From: Adiantum capillus-veneris
Taxonomy: Eukaryota > Streptophyta > Polypodiopsida > Polypodiales > Pteridaceae
Direction: 5' to 3'
Assembly: GCA_014529385.2 (NCBI GenBank)
Contig: CM043963.1
Span: 68,061,912 to 68,125,911 of the forward strand
Length of the DNA stretch: 64,000 bases
Shown: positions 21,497-32,888 of the stretch, in pieces
Layout of the letters: every line of letters begins with the position of its first letter
Numbering within the stretch: position 1 is the first letter of the stretch
Notes under the pieces: model-generated
What the model saw: only the letters and a program-made list of their open reading frames with translations
What the model was told of the DNA's origin: nothing
Databases searched by the model: none
Position numbers and translations under genes: made by a program

Positions 21497-21869
21497 GTTG
21501 AGCATTTATGCTCAACCACATAAGAGTTTGATCACCCTAGAAACTGCAAACACTAAGCACACGATGAGAAAACTAAAAAAAACTCGATTGTATATACATA
21601 GTTTTATTCCTGACATATGACAACACTGCTTAGGTTGGTTTCCCAACCCCCTCCATTAGAACCCAATGCACTACTGGCACCAACTCTCTTTCAAAATAGA
21701 GCTTGAGACGCAAACCATTAACCTTGTTCTTGAGAATATGACCATCCATTCTCACTAATGCATAAGTACCATTGGGAAAAGCTGATGGACCTTGTAAGGT
21801 CCTGTCGACTTCTTTTTGAACTTATTCTGAAAGGTGAAGTCAAGATAGCTCTCGTACTTCATCACTAGA
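21497..21869 (-). other. End of pol and 3' untranslated part, Tat element 1
   Basis: Between the integrase frame and the PPT. Minus-strand reading near 21640-21860 gives fragments compatible with the integrase C-terminal module, but with no intact frame. Confidence 0.5.
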
Positions 21870-22700
21870 TCACCCTTCATAATGAGCTTTTTTGGCAAAT
21901 GTTGGTTGAACTTTGCTACTCTTTTCTCTCACTGCTTCACATAAAAATCTGCTGCTTCTTTTCTCTCGCTGCTTCACATAAAAATCTGCCGCTGCCTCAT
22001 GATCCATCTTCAAATTTTCAAGACTTGTAATCCTATCCTTCAAAACATCTTGATGAGTCTTATCAATTCCCCACAAACCTTTGAGAGCCCCTAACTGTAC
22101 ATATACGGGTAATATTGTTTCCTTGCCATGTACCAACTCATAAGGAGTAAAGTTGGTAGCCACCTTATAGGAAGTCCTGTAAGCCCACAAACATTTGTCA
22201 AGGTTAGATTCACACCCTTCAACTTGCTGGTAGATGCACTTAGTAAGAATCTTGACTATCTGTCCATTGTTACTTTCCACCAAACCATTGCACTGTGGAT
22301 GGTATGGAGATGAAAATCGGTGTTGCATCCCCAACTTTTCCACTAGGGCACGCACCAACTTACTTCTGAACCCTTGTCCTCGATCCGATATAAGCACCCA
22401 AGGTACTCCAAAACGACAGCATATGCAATCAGAAACAAACTGAGCAATAGTATGTGCATTGACCTCTTTGACCGCTTTAGCCTTGACCCACCTGGTAAAG
22501 TAGTCTATGGCCACCACAACATACTTCTTACCGCTTGCTGACTAGGGCAATGGACCAATAGCATCCAAAGCCCACTTCTCAAAAGCATCATGTGCTATGA
22601 TAGCTCCTTGTTGTTTGGCTACCAGTCGTCTTTCACCCATCACTTGGCACTGATGGCATGTCTTGCACCAATAATGCACATCTTACACAACAGAAGGCCA
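21870..22700 (-). pseudogene. Integrase (Tat element 1)
   Basis: The catalytic core keeps the D,D(35)E triad: IDYFTRWVKA, LISDRGQGFRS and PQCNGLVESNNGQ, followed by LWAYRTSYKV and FTPYELVHGKE. A CCxxC part of the zinc-binding N-terminus (HYWCKTCHQCQVMGE) is read at about 22630-22690 in a frame interrupted by a stop (ALDAIGPLP then TAG). Near the C-terminal side a 37-bp tandem duplication (21923 and 21960) shifts the frame, so the repeated peptide RFLCEAVREKS is read after the original VKQREKR. The domain would integrate cDNA; it cannot be made as part of one polyprotein here. Confidence 0.88.
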
Positions 22701-22855
22701 CCAAAACCCACTTCTTAAAATACAAAACAAGACTTGATCCTTACCCTGACGATCGCTTTCTTCGTGGCACTGCTCCAATACCATATCGATCTCCCCCTTC
22801 TAAAGGACTCGACGTAGCACCCCATCTCTACCGTGCATCATAAGATCCTCTCCTA

Positions 22856-23410
22856 TCAGAGTGAAATTTTGAGCTCTTTGAACAACTCTCCTCTTTTGTA
22901 GCTTGGAAAGCCTTCAGAACATTGACCTATACTCAGGAAATCATCAATATCTTTCAAAGTTTCTCTACCTGCATAAGTAGCCGGTGCCACATACAAACTC
23001 GACACATGAGTCTGAACACGATTGCTAGCCAACCGATCTGCTTCCTGATTTTGTTCCCTTCTTACATGTTTGAGCTGCACCGCTTCAAAAAACTTCAACA
23101 GCTTCTTTATAGAGAAGAACCAATTCTTGAGAGAATCCCTCTTTACCTACCATTGGCCCAAAAGTTGTTTGATAACCAGTAGAGCATCACCTTTTACTAC
23201 TAACCTTGATATGCCAAACTCAATACACTACTTGACTCCCAGATGTAGAGTAAGATACTCTGCCTCATTGTTGAGCTATGCACCTCATTCTTCCAAGTCG
23301 TAAGCTTTGGAAAAAATGACTGTGCCATGCAAATCTTGAATGACCACACCTCCACTTGCTTTTTGTGTTACCCTCCTGTAAGCGCCATCAAACCACATAG
23401 TGAAGGCCCC
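22856..23410 (-). pseudogene. Second (archaeal-type) RNase H, Tat element 1
   Basis: It begins FTMWFDGAYRRVTQKASGGV, with the first catalytic aspartate, and ends with VQLKHVRREQNQEADRLASN, with the last aspartate of the fold. The centre (about 23100-23285) is out of frame. This extra RNase H is present in Tat-lineage polyproteins in addition to the normal one and identifies the clade. The residues after it (ATYAGRETLKDIDDFLSIGQ) form the linker to integrase. Confidence 0.82.
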
Positions 23411-23419
23411 TTCCAAGTC

Positions 23420-23941
23420 AGGTTCCTCCTTATCCTCCTCCCGCACTACTCTTGGATAAATTGGTAATTTGACCTCCTTGTTGACTAGGATATCCGCCAA
23501 ATGAGACCGACTCATGTGATCCACCTTGAACTCAAACTCAAACTCTTGAAGCTCTATCACCCACTTCATGATTCTCTTCCCTGGCTTCAAGTGTAGCACC
23601 ACTTCAGGCAAAAGATTCTTAGCAATCAACACATAAAATTTTTGAACAATAAAATACACTTTGAACTTTCTACAAGCAAAGACTAAAGCCATCACCCATT
23701 GTTCCCCCTCCGTATAAGTAGTTTCCCCTGGACTAATGACCCTACTTTTGAAATAAATGGGCTTATAACTTCTCCCCACCTTTTGTAGCAATACTGCTCC
23801 AATAGCCACCGTACCCACCGTCATAGCAATATAGAAATCATCCTCCTCGTTAGGAGGGCACACTCTAGGTAGCTGACATAGAGTACCTTTCACTTTGTCA
23901 AATGCCTCTTGAGCTCCCTCATCCCATTGAAAACCATGCAC
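23420..23941 (-). pseudogene. RNase H, first (Tat element 1)
   Basis: Open for about 170 codons: FQWDEGAQEAFDKVKGTL, then a degraded centre where the usual aspartate-bearing box is YIAMTVGTVAIGAVLLQ. Next come RVISPGETTYTEGEQWVMAL and the end motif VDHMSRSHLADIL. In intact relatives the box is of the type Y-x-x-x-S-x-x-A-x-G. The domain runs in frame into the second RNase H. It lacks a start of its own, as expected for a polyprotein part; the upstream pol frame is broken near 23942. Confidence 0.85.
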
Positions 23942-24106
23942 CTATTGAGCCCTTTTCTGAAAAAGGTAAACATATTGGGACAACATCCAAAAGAAGCGGG
24001 ATAAATACTTTAACTTATGCACGAACGATGCCAACCCCGTCGCACTGGTGGGCGGCTCCATAAGAACCAATGCCTTCACCTTCTTTGGATCTGCTTCTAT
24101 TCCATT

Positions 24107-24960
24107 CTACGATACCACATGACCCAACAACTGAGCCCTTGGTTGTGCCAGTTTGCACTTCTTTGGATTCAATTGACCTCCTTCTTCATCTAGCCTTTGA
24201 AAACATAGCCTCAACTTGGACAAATGTTCTGCCCTAGAACTATAACAACCAATATCATCCATAAAAACTCTTATAAACTTACCCAAGTATGGCCCAGACA
24301 CCTTGTTCATTCAGTCTTGAATGTAGCATACGCATTCACCAATCCAAAAGGTATCCTGCGGTAGGCAAAGCACCCCCATGGAGAAATGGAGGTAGTCTTT
24401 AGCTAGTCCTCCAAAGCAATACCAATCTGAAAATATCCTGAAAAACCTCCATAATAGAATAGCATTCGTGTCCGGCAACCTGGTTTAAAATCTCATCCTG
24501 AAATGGCAGAGGGTAATGATTTTGCTTGATTGCAGCATTCAAAGGCTTATAGTCTACACATACTCGCCATTTTCCATTTTTCCTTGGGATAATGACAACA
24601 GGAGAAACCCACTCAGACTCTTTCATTGGATATATAATACCTTCCTTGAGAAATTTGTTGACCTCTTGCCATAGATCCTCTTTCTGAAGATCCCCCAGAT
24701 CTTTGTACTCTGTTGCTCCTTAGCTTCTGTGCTTTTGGCCTCTATCCTTCTTTAAGTAGGATTTGATGCTCCACTCCTTTAGCTCCCCTCAGATCTTTGT
24801 ACTCTGTTGCAAATAGGTCGGGATAGGATGCACATAGGTCTGTACCTAGCATATCTTCCACCTCTTTAGCCTTCAAACTACAAATAGGGGCTTGCATACC
24901 TTTCCTTTCAATGGTAGAGTCTACGGTGACTCCAAATAAATATGTATCCAACTTCAATAA
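24107..24960 (-). pseudogene. Reverse transcriptase (Tat element 1)
   Basis: Three frames share the domain. 24957-24742 gives the linker (SYPDLFATEYKDLRGAKGVE), 24626-24399 the fingers (ESEWVSPVVIIPRKNGKWRV, VDYKPLN, HYPLPFQDEIL) and 24310-24107 the palm with FMDDIGCYSS and LGHVVS. The two catalytic aspartates are kept. A 21-bp sequence occurs twice, at 24696-24716 and 24790-24810, and goes with the frame loss between linker and fingers. The conserved SGYxQ and FGLxNAPATF region at about 24310-24420 is altered. Confidence 0.87.
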
Positions 24961-25047
24961 ATCTTCTTCGCTCTCCTCCTCTTTGACAATGGTTAACCCT
25001 TCATCATAAGTAGACTTAGTTTCATACTCGTAACTGGTGTTGAAGTC

Positions 25048-25620
25048 TCAATTATCTCCCTCGGCTGGTGGATGAGAATGGCTCTCCTTGGTCTTTAGAT
25101 CCAACACAATTTGTCCTCCATTTTCTCGATCCGGCAAAGTAAACACCCCTGTCTCCCAATCTTGCTTGGCCCCAATTGCCAACAACCATGTCCTTCCCAA
25201 TATAATTGGATAAGCGTTTTCTCCTCCTTTCATGACAAAAAAAGATTAATCATTCAACTCCCATAACCTTTACCTTCACATCTTGTGCCACTCCTAAACA
25301 TCGAGCCTTGGCATGGTTGGCCATCCTCATTCACACATTAGATCTAACAACAGCTTTAATACCAATATCCCTCATAGCAGATTCGGTGATCACACAGACT
25401 TGGGCACCACCATCAATGTAAGCTTGAACATGCTTCTTTTTTTCAAGAAAAATGTCCACCACTAGAAGCACATCAGTCGGACTCCCCACCCTTAAGGCTA
25501 GATTCTGTACCACATGCACATCTCCTCCTACTTGAGGAAGCCTAGTACTGATGTTGGTTGACCACTGCCTCCTTAATATAGGGTTTAATGCAAGCATCTA
25601 CCCAAAAGTGATGTTAGCCT
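25048..25620 (-). pseudogene. Protease (Tat element 1)
   Basis: Retropepsin-like domain that would cut the polyprotein. The active-site loop is YIDGGAQVCVITES, a D-G-G form common in this lineage in place of D-S/T-G. After a frame change near 25240 the C-terminal part reads YPIILGRTWLLAIGAKQDW, followed by strands typical of the region. The stop and frame change make it inactive as written. Confidence 0.82.
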
Positions 25621-25804
25621 TTTGATTTTTAACATCTCTTACCAGATCATACTCCGGATTACCGCGTCCCAACTGAAAATCCTTCTGAGTAATTCTTCAT
25701 CTTCGTCTTCTTCTGCTTGGCTCTGGCTACTCTCTACCTTTGTTCACCTTTTCTTTCCCCTTCTTTGCTCTAGTTTCACATTCCGTCTCGGTCTTTCTTT
25801 CACC

Positions 25805-26788
25805 TCATGCTCTTTTGTTGGCCATAATATCAACCTCTTGCCTGTCATCACCAATAATATTAACCCTTTGCACTTCATCACTACCTGATGGAGCCGCCTG
25901 TGCTTGGTTTTCAACTGCTTGCTGCTCCCTTTGGCCATTATATTGTGCCCGACCCCTGCCTCGACCAAACAGAGGATACATGCCGCCCCTTTTCCTCAGT
26001 GGGTGAGGTAAATCTGGAGCATAGTGGCCCTCCTCTCCGCAATTGTAACATCTACTAGGCAATTGCCTACCCCTGCCTCTTTGTGCCCTTGATTGACCTC
26101 TATCCATAACACTTATACTCAACTCTTGCATTTGGTCAGACAAATCTTGAATTGTACGTACCCATTGTTGAGGAACGGTTGCTACCCCTCGATTAGTCTG
26201 ACTCTCCATTTGAATTTCTTTTCTCAGATTTGAGGTCGGATTGGGAACCATCACTTCGTACCCCAATGCACCTTGCTCAATCTTCTTGTTAATTTTCCGG
26301 CTCTTAGACCGTGCAATAGCAACAACCCCATTGTCATTCTCTTGGCCCTCAAAATCCACCTTTTCACGAACTTTGGGATGCAAACAAGCCATAAACTTTT
26401 CCAATTTAAAATACTCACCACCATTGACCAACTGCATGGCCATAGCAAAGTCCCTCCAACACTCTTCGAAGTGGGCGAGGAAGATACCAAATTCCTCGTT
26501 CACGTCTTGCTTCAAATTTTTCAACCTTGCATCCAAATTGACAGGAGATATTTCTATTCAAAAATCATGTAGAAAACGGGACCGCAACGACGGCCACATA
26601 AGTCTTAGCTCTCCTTCCAAAGCATAGAACCATGTCTTTGCTCTTCCCCGCATCAACAACGGAATCATTTGCATTTTGCTATCTTCGTTTGGCATATGCA
26701 GTGATGGCATATACAACTCGAAATCTTCTATCCACTCTTTCGGATCTTCTTCTCTGGTGAAAACTAGTCCATAACTATGCGCTGCCAT
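25805..26788 (-). pseudogene. Gag (Tat element 1)
   Basis: Starts at the ATG at 26788 (MAAHSYGLVFTREEDPKEW), the first sensible start after the PBS; an earlier ATG at 26899 lies inside the LTR. The gag core shows WIEDFELYMPSLHMP and AKTWFYALEGEL. An in-frame TGA at 26558-26560 interrupts it, after which DVNEEFGIFLAHFEECWRDF continues in the same frame. An arginine/glycine-rich part leads to a zinc knuckle CYNCGEEGHYAPDL, in which the last cysteine is replaced by leucine. The frame ends at 25805. Apart from the one stop this is the best-kept part of the element. Confidence 0.87.
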
Positions 26789-26840
26789 CTCTCCTTGATG
26801 GAAACAACCGTCTTTGATCAACACCAACGAGCAATCAGCT

Positions 26841-26860
26841 GCTCCTCCCTGGGGGCACCA
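26841..26860 (-). other. Primer-binding site candidate (Tat element 1)
   Basis: The minus strand reads TGGTGCCCCCAGGGAGGAGC, five bases inside the 5' LTR. Position and the TGG start fit a PBS; I cannot assign the tRNA from memory. Confidence 0.6.
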
Positions 26861-27712
26861 GAAGATGGAGAGGGGAAATAGGGAACACACCCAGCACACA
26901 AAATGTTTGCCTCTCTATAGCCCAGGGATTCCACAACACCCCTAACCTCCCCTAACCTCTCTAATAACACCTTCAAATTGGCTATTTTGCACTAACAATT
27001 CCACTTTAGCATACAGAACAACCGACTCCCACCTTGCAAGAAAAAACCTTACAGAAAAAACGCACCCAAACTGCTCGACTCACCCTTCCCGGCTCACAAG
27101 ACACCCCAATTTTTCCCTCTTAGTGACACCCTTCAAGATGCATGCAAACACCGGCAAGTACACAAAGAGCAAGAGAAAAGGAGGGGGGTGGGGAGAAGCA
27201 ACACAAGAAGTAGGGGCAAATATTTGGTATTATTGCATAGGGAGATAGTACAGTCAAGTATGCAGCTCCAATGGCAAGCTTGCAATGCACAGGCTTGAAA
27301 AACTCCAATCACTCTCTCTAGAAAAAAAGCCCTCAAAAAGTCACTCCTATCCCCTTTTATAAGGCTTGACTAAGGCTAAAAATGAAAAAAACAAGAGCTA
27401 TCTAGCTCGTACAATTAACTGGAGCTTCCTTTAGAAATTTCCTTGCATGGCCACCACTTGGCACTTTCTTGGTGTTTGGTATCTGCATGGTGCACACTTG
27501 CCCAATTTGGCCGCCTGGCTCTCCATTTGACTTGATCCCTTTGGTTTTTTCTCTCTTGATCTTTCTCGACACCCTTGTTGTGAGATTCCACTTTTGATTT
27601 TCACCCTGAAGCCTTCAAGCCCTCACTTGCTTTCCCTTGGCGGGATACCTCCCCTTTCTAATGGGATTTCCTCCTCTCACTGCTTGTGCCGCGGGATTGA
27701 CCTCTTTAGAAG

Positions 27713-27838
<126 letters not shown>

Positions 27839-27884
27839 CGGGACACACTCCCTCCCCTCCATGGACAATAGTGATGTCGCTATT

Positions 27885-27909
27885 GGGGGGGGGGGGGGGG
27901 GGGGGGGGG
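27885..27909. repeat. G25 homopolymer
   Basis: Twenty-five G in a row; nine at the homologous position 20231-20239. Assembly length may be inexact. Confidence 0.9.
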
Positions 27910-29142
27910 TCGCCTTTCAAAAGATGGGGGCCGCAAGGGCCTTGAGCACCGTCCCTAATGGACCCACCACATCATCACTTCACAATGGCCGCCGACCGGC
28001 GTGCCACATCCTCCTAGTGTCGCCATGGGCCGTCGTACATCGCCCAATGAGCACGCTCGTTGCTCCCCTCCTGTCAAAATGTTGCCTTCAACGGCTGTGC
28101 CACCGCGCATAGAGACCGCCCTGGCTTAGCTCGAAGGAGCTCCTTGTCACTCTTTGCTCATGCACTATATGAGGGTCCACGTTTGGGCCATATAGCATGA
28201 GCTTCCACCCTGACACTTTGCATGTGGGCTTTCTGCTGCCACGTGGTGCTCCCAAGTCCACGCCTCCCAAGGCCTACAGAAAAATCCTTTGATGAGGAAA
28301 AAAATACTTTATGTCCTCCAACTCCAAAGCTTGGCCATTTGTGGCTCCAGTGTCGGGTTGCCAGACTACAAAGCTCAGACATAACTTCATGTTCTTGACA
28401 TCAAAACCATCCAACCTCATCGCTTTTATAGGCTCTCCAAGCCCTCAAATTGAGGCCACATAAACTGATCAAATCATCTCCAATCAACTTCGGATAAGTG
28501 CACCCCATCTTCCAACTTCAGTATCTCTCTGTTTCAGACTCCGTTTGACGTGCAGTCAATTCCTGCTAACCCCGTATGATGCATACCCTGCTATAGAACC
28601 TCATCCGGGCTCAAAAGATGCCAGATGGCACACCTCCACATGTTGTTAGGTGGGCACCAACCTAGCCCCCGACAAAACTTCAACTGGCCATTATCTGCTA
28701 TCCATGGCTCTGATCCTCAATTTGAAAAGACAGGTAGGCTCCATACATCGAGCACTACAAGTCTACACCGTGACTCCCACTAAGACCAATTGTCCCAAGC
28801 TGCCCTGTCCGGAAAGAATTTGCAACACACTGAACCTTCAACCTTCAATAACTTGAGCTCCGTAGCTCGGTTTGATGAGCCGTTTGTACTTGCTCCTTCA
28901 GCACTTCAAGCTCTTCGTTCCTAGACCCAAAAGGTGCACTTTGCACCTCCTTCATTTTCTCCCCCAGTTAGCCCCTCATGGAGCCTTCCTTGGCCTATAA
29001 ACCGCATCAGGCATACATTTCCGCTACTACTTGCCAGCCCATGATCTTCCTAACTACTCCGGCCTTTTTCCAATCTTCTGCTAGCATGCACATATCTATC
29101 CATGCCACCTTCTAGAGTCGACACACTTTGGCTGTACCATCA

Positions 29143-29757
29143 TGCCAAAGGGATTATGACACCACGAAGGTGGTTTGTGGGTGTGAAAAAGGGTATAAGA
29201 TGCATCAAATTATAGTTGAAAAAGGGGAAAAATATTCCTTTTTAACGTTTGGGTTTGGGACAAGAGTATGATCAAACTAGGTGACTTCTTGTCCCCCGAG
29301 CTGTTTAAGACCGCAAGGTCGCAATCTACTTGTTTGGACAAATATATGTCCTTTCGCTTGCCAAGTGGGATGCGTATTTTTATTGGAACCCTTGAATTTG
29401 AAGGGGCTCGATGGGTAAAACCCTTAAGATCGTCGGGTATGGACCCTCTAGCTGTGGGGTAATTGGGGGTCGACCTAGATGGATGAGCTTCTAGCTACCC
29501 TGACCAAGGAGCTAGTGGTGGATTGGTAACCAGGAAGGTTACGAACCTTTCATAGGAGATGGAGGATCTGGTAGGGTTTGGATGATCTGTCCACCTAGGA
29601 TTGAAAGGGAAGGGTGTCAATGGATTCCAGTGGGACTGAAGACTATATTCTAGACAAAGCACTAGAAAGGTTGTATGTGTATATAACCACCAGGGGAACT
29701 TGGATTGATGATGGGCTACATACACCCCTTGTTTTCAATTAAGGTCTTTACCTTAAC
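29143..29757 (+). repeat. TGTAATG-family LTR2, piece 3
   Basis: Continues LTR2 (GGGATTATGACACCACGAAGG..., as at 6875) up to GTCTTTACCTTAAC, where the LINE begins. Confidence 0.78.
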
Positions 29758-29771
29758 AGGAGTGCATTCTG

Positions 29772-30910
29772 TTGCAGTTAGACCTGGACAAGGCTTATGA
29801 CAGAATAACATGGACATATATAGAAGCCGTCATGGAATCTCTGGGCTTTAGGCCTCACCTAGGTCGGTTGGTACACGTATTGGGGGCTGGAAGCCAGTTA
29901 GATCTCCTATTCAACGATAGAATTGTGGGATCTTTTGAGGTCAAAAGGTCTATTAAGCAGGGATTCCCTCTAGCCCCTTTACTTTTTGCCATAGGATCAC
30001 ATCCTTTAATCACGATGCTCGAAGCTAGTGCAGAATGAGGGGAGTTGCAAGGCCTTGCTTTGCCAAGAAAATATCCAACTCCTAGCAAAACTCTTTGCAG
30101 AAGATTCTCTCCTCTTCTTGAAGGCGTGCCCCCAGGTCATCAGAAAAGCTCTGGAGATTGCACAAATATTCTCAGTAGCTTCGGGGTCCTAGTGTAATAT
30201 GGAGAAGTCAAGGTTGATCTCCCTATTGAAAAATGACTTGTTTGACCCTTTTGTTTGGTTCGGGGAGATTGTCACAAAAGGGAATATATTCAGGCATCTG
30301 GGAGCCCCCTTGGGGGTGGACGTAACTCACAAGCAAAGATTTGGGTGGGTGCTGGAAAAAATCATAACAAAAATGAGTAGGTGAGAGTATGCTCTTCTCC
30401 CATTCCCAAGTTGGATAAAAGTGATGATTGCCTTTATGATTCCCTATATTTCCTTTACTAGCCCGCTTCTCAAGATGGCTAAGTGTCACTAGAAAGAGTT
30501 CTTAAAACCAGTAAAAAGGTTTTTATGGAAAACAACACGAAATCCTCCAGGCCATGGAAATGGGCCCGTTGTGAATCAGTTGCTCGACCGGTGAATCAAG
30601 GAGGCCTCGGAATTCTTAACCCTATGGCCCATGCAGAAGCTTGTTGTGCCAATTTTTTTGTTTGCTTGGCTAAACAGGATCAAGTTTGGTATGTCATGGT
30701 CAGAGATATGATAGAAGCAGCTAAATTTGGCTCGAATGGTGGAAAGTGGAGAGGGGTGAAGGTTCATGACAAACTGTTAGCCCCGGCGTGGTCTACCTTA
30801 AGACTGGTGGGCAGCTCAGGTGAATTGATAAGAAAATGTAATAGAGTAGCAGGAGTCTTAAAGTGGGGGGAAGAAGTCAGATACTTCAAGAACTCCATTT
30901 TACATTGATC
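29772..30910 (+). pseudogene. LINE reverse transcriptase, C-terminal part
   Basis: Reads LDLDKAYDRITWTYIEAVME and SLGF in the first frame (29772-30038), then KRSIKQGFPLAPLLFAIG. After a stop it gives LFAEDSLLFLK (about 30088-30120), where the usual first aspartate of F-A-D-D is glutamate. It continues in changed frames with NMEKSRLISLLKNDL and FRHLGAPLGV (thumb region) and with GGLGILNP (about 30600). These are successive landmarks of plant L1 reverse transcriptase, which copies its own mRNA at a nicked target. At least four stops or frameshifts. The endonuclease and ORF1 are absent because of 5' truncation. Confidence 0.87.
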
Positions 30911-31169
30911 CCCCTGGCTGTCCAAAGTTGTAGATCCACCACAAACTCCCTATTGGATTGAGACAGCCAGGAAACTGAATAATAAGGGTCTGAAGCAACT
31001 TGGGGACTTCTGGGACAGTGGCAATAAGAGTTGGAAAACCATTGACCATATGGTTACCCAGTACCAACTCAATAGCTTGGAGGTATTGCTTATCCACAAA
31101 GTGATGAAAGAGATTGACAATTTAGTGATGCCAATCTATAATTTGGAGTTTGACTGGGATGCCTAGAAA

Positions 31170-31980
31170 TGGCCCGAAAGCAATCTCTTATGGAAATCCC
31201 ATCCTAAAAGCATTTATCAAACAATGATGCATAAGAAGAATTTGTCTAGCCCTCTTAACAAGCTATGGAAAAAGCAATGGCCGGAAGAAAGGTGGGAGCA
31301 AGTAATGGAGAACATATGAAAGCCAAAGGTTCCGTAGCACATGAAGGTTTTTTAATGGAAGGTAATTTGGGGTGCTCTATCGGCGGGGGTGAAGATTCAG
31401 GGGAGAGGGATTGGGTCAGATCGATGCTTGGGGTGCAAGATGGCTAGTGAAGATTTGGCCCACCTATTCATGGCCTCGTAGGGAAAACATGCAAGTGGGT
31501 CCAAAGAACATGGAAAATTAGTTTCTTCATGACTGACCTATTCCTTGGAGGGAAGAATTCAAGAAGTCATGCCCTCCTCGTCAGTACTCAAATCGTCAGA
31601 TACTTCTTCTTACATAATGTATGGCAGACAAGGAGCCGCCATGCGTTCAAAGGAGGTTTTGAGGTGGCAAGCTTCCTAGAAATTACTCAAGAAATCAAAG
31701 TGCTAATATGGACGCTTGGGTGCAAGCAACACTTGGAGGATTGGTCTAGGACTACTGTGCCTTGTTGTCAACAGATGGAATGCCTAGGACGGGGGGAAGT
31801 CTTGGCCATCGGTAAATAAAAGATCTCATAAGGACAAGTTTATGGACCTTATGTATCAAGGAGGAGGGGGCGGGTTGGTGGGGGTGGCTACCCTGATAGC
31901 CGATGTAATTATAGTCCCTAGATGATGTCATGGCTCGACAAGAAAATGAGAAGACCTTGTAATTTTTTGGGCTGTTCAAT
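31170..31980 (+). pseudogene. LINE zinc-binding RVT module and tail
   Basis: Pieces in several frames fit the zf-RVT domain found after plant L1 reverse transcriptases: LWKKQWPEERWEQ, FWKVIWGALS (with stops), GIGSDRCLGCKMASEDLAHL and FMAS. The C-terminal stretch (31529-31819) reads VRYFFLHNVWQTRSRHAFKG, which resembles the linker to a terminal RNase H-like region. Not translatable as a unit. Confidence 0.7.
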
Positions 31981-32022
31981 ATAATTCACTCACAATTATG
32001 ATTTTTGCTATTAAAAAAAAAA

Positions 32023-32529
32023 TGTTGTTAATAAGGAACCTACTTTTTCATGTGAAGAGTGTGGTAGTTATTAAATAAGAATGTCAGTTGAAAGGAAAGT
32101 GGGAAAATGGATGCCCCGACGCTTGGTAGACCCAATCAATTGGGTAAACTTTCCAAACATTTTAGCTAGGAAACAACTCACCTTAGGGGAAGAAATTCTC
32201 GACCATGCCTCACATTGATGAGGGAAAAGATGATGAGTTCTATGAACCAAGGGTGGATCTTAGGGAAAGATTTCACGGCCGTGTCCTACTTTTGATGGGG
32301 AAAAATGTATGAACTCCATTAACCAAGCATCGAACGGGATACACGACTATCCTGAGATCGTAACGCTCTTTAGATCTCTACATTTCCCCTGCGAGATAGG
32401 GTCAAGGTTCTCTCATGCACTCGCTTTCCAGTATCCAACACGGGTCTAGGAAGTATTTGTGTGGGATCGAGTCGAGCCTTGGTTATCTATCAACGTGTTC
32501 GAGTCTTCAGAGACTTGGATACGTTACAT
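32023..32529 (+). repeat. TGTAATG-family LTR2, piece 4
   Basis: Resumes LTR2 after the LINE A-tail (TGTTAATAAGGAACC) and ends ACTTGGATACGTTACA. Confidence 0.78.
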
Positions 32530-32888
32530 GTGTTATTAGAGGAGCAGTTTTGATTTTTGCAAATTGATTCTACTTTTCCCGATATTGATTATGCTATTGG
32601 GATACATAGGTGGGAGTTGTGACTCCAATAAAATCCATTGGTGTATATACGGAAGGTCTAAAAGCCGGGCAAGATGCGAAAGTTTGAATTGAGGCCATGT
32701 CGGATTACTTATTTGTTGTCGGAACGAGGAAGAGGAAATGGAGCAATTACCAAGCTTATGTTGCTACTACCAACGAAGCCACTCGTGCAAATTAGTCTAG
32801 AAGTCTGCCACTTTTCTTTTTGATAGCTACCTAGGTGTACGTATGTTCAAGATGAGGACATCTTGACTCTCTTTTTAAGGGGGTTGAA
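32530..32888 (+). other. TGTAATG-family internal segment, copy 2 (359 bp)
   Basis: Second complete PBS-to-PPT segment of the family, almost the same length as 8005-8368 and colinear with it throughout. The PBS has decayed to TGTTATTAGAG. It ends TTTTTAAGGGGGTTGAA. The gag-like stretch reads GVYTEGLKAGQDAKV and then a stop. Confidence 0.78.

Larger units (their letters stand above)
29758..32022 (+). mobile_element. L1-type LINE, 5' truncated
   Basis: Non-LTR retrotransposon fragment with the 3' half of the reverse transcriptase, a zinc-binding RVT module and a 10-base A-tail (32013-32022). It sits in LTR2. The 5' end is inside the RT, as usual for LINE copies. Compared with LTR1 (about 7485-7500), some 20 bp of target seem lost and no clear target duplication is seen. 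Confidence 0.85.
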
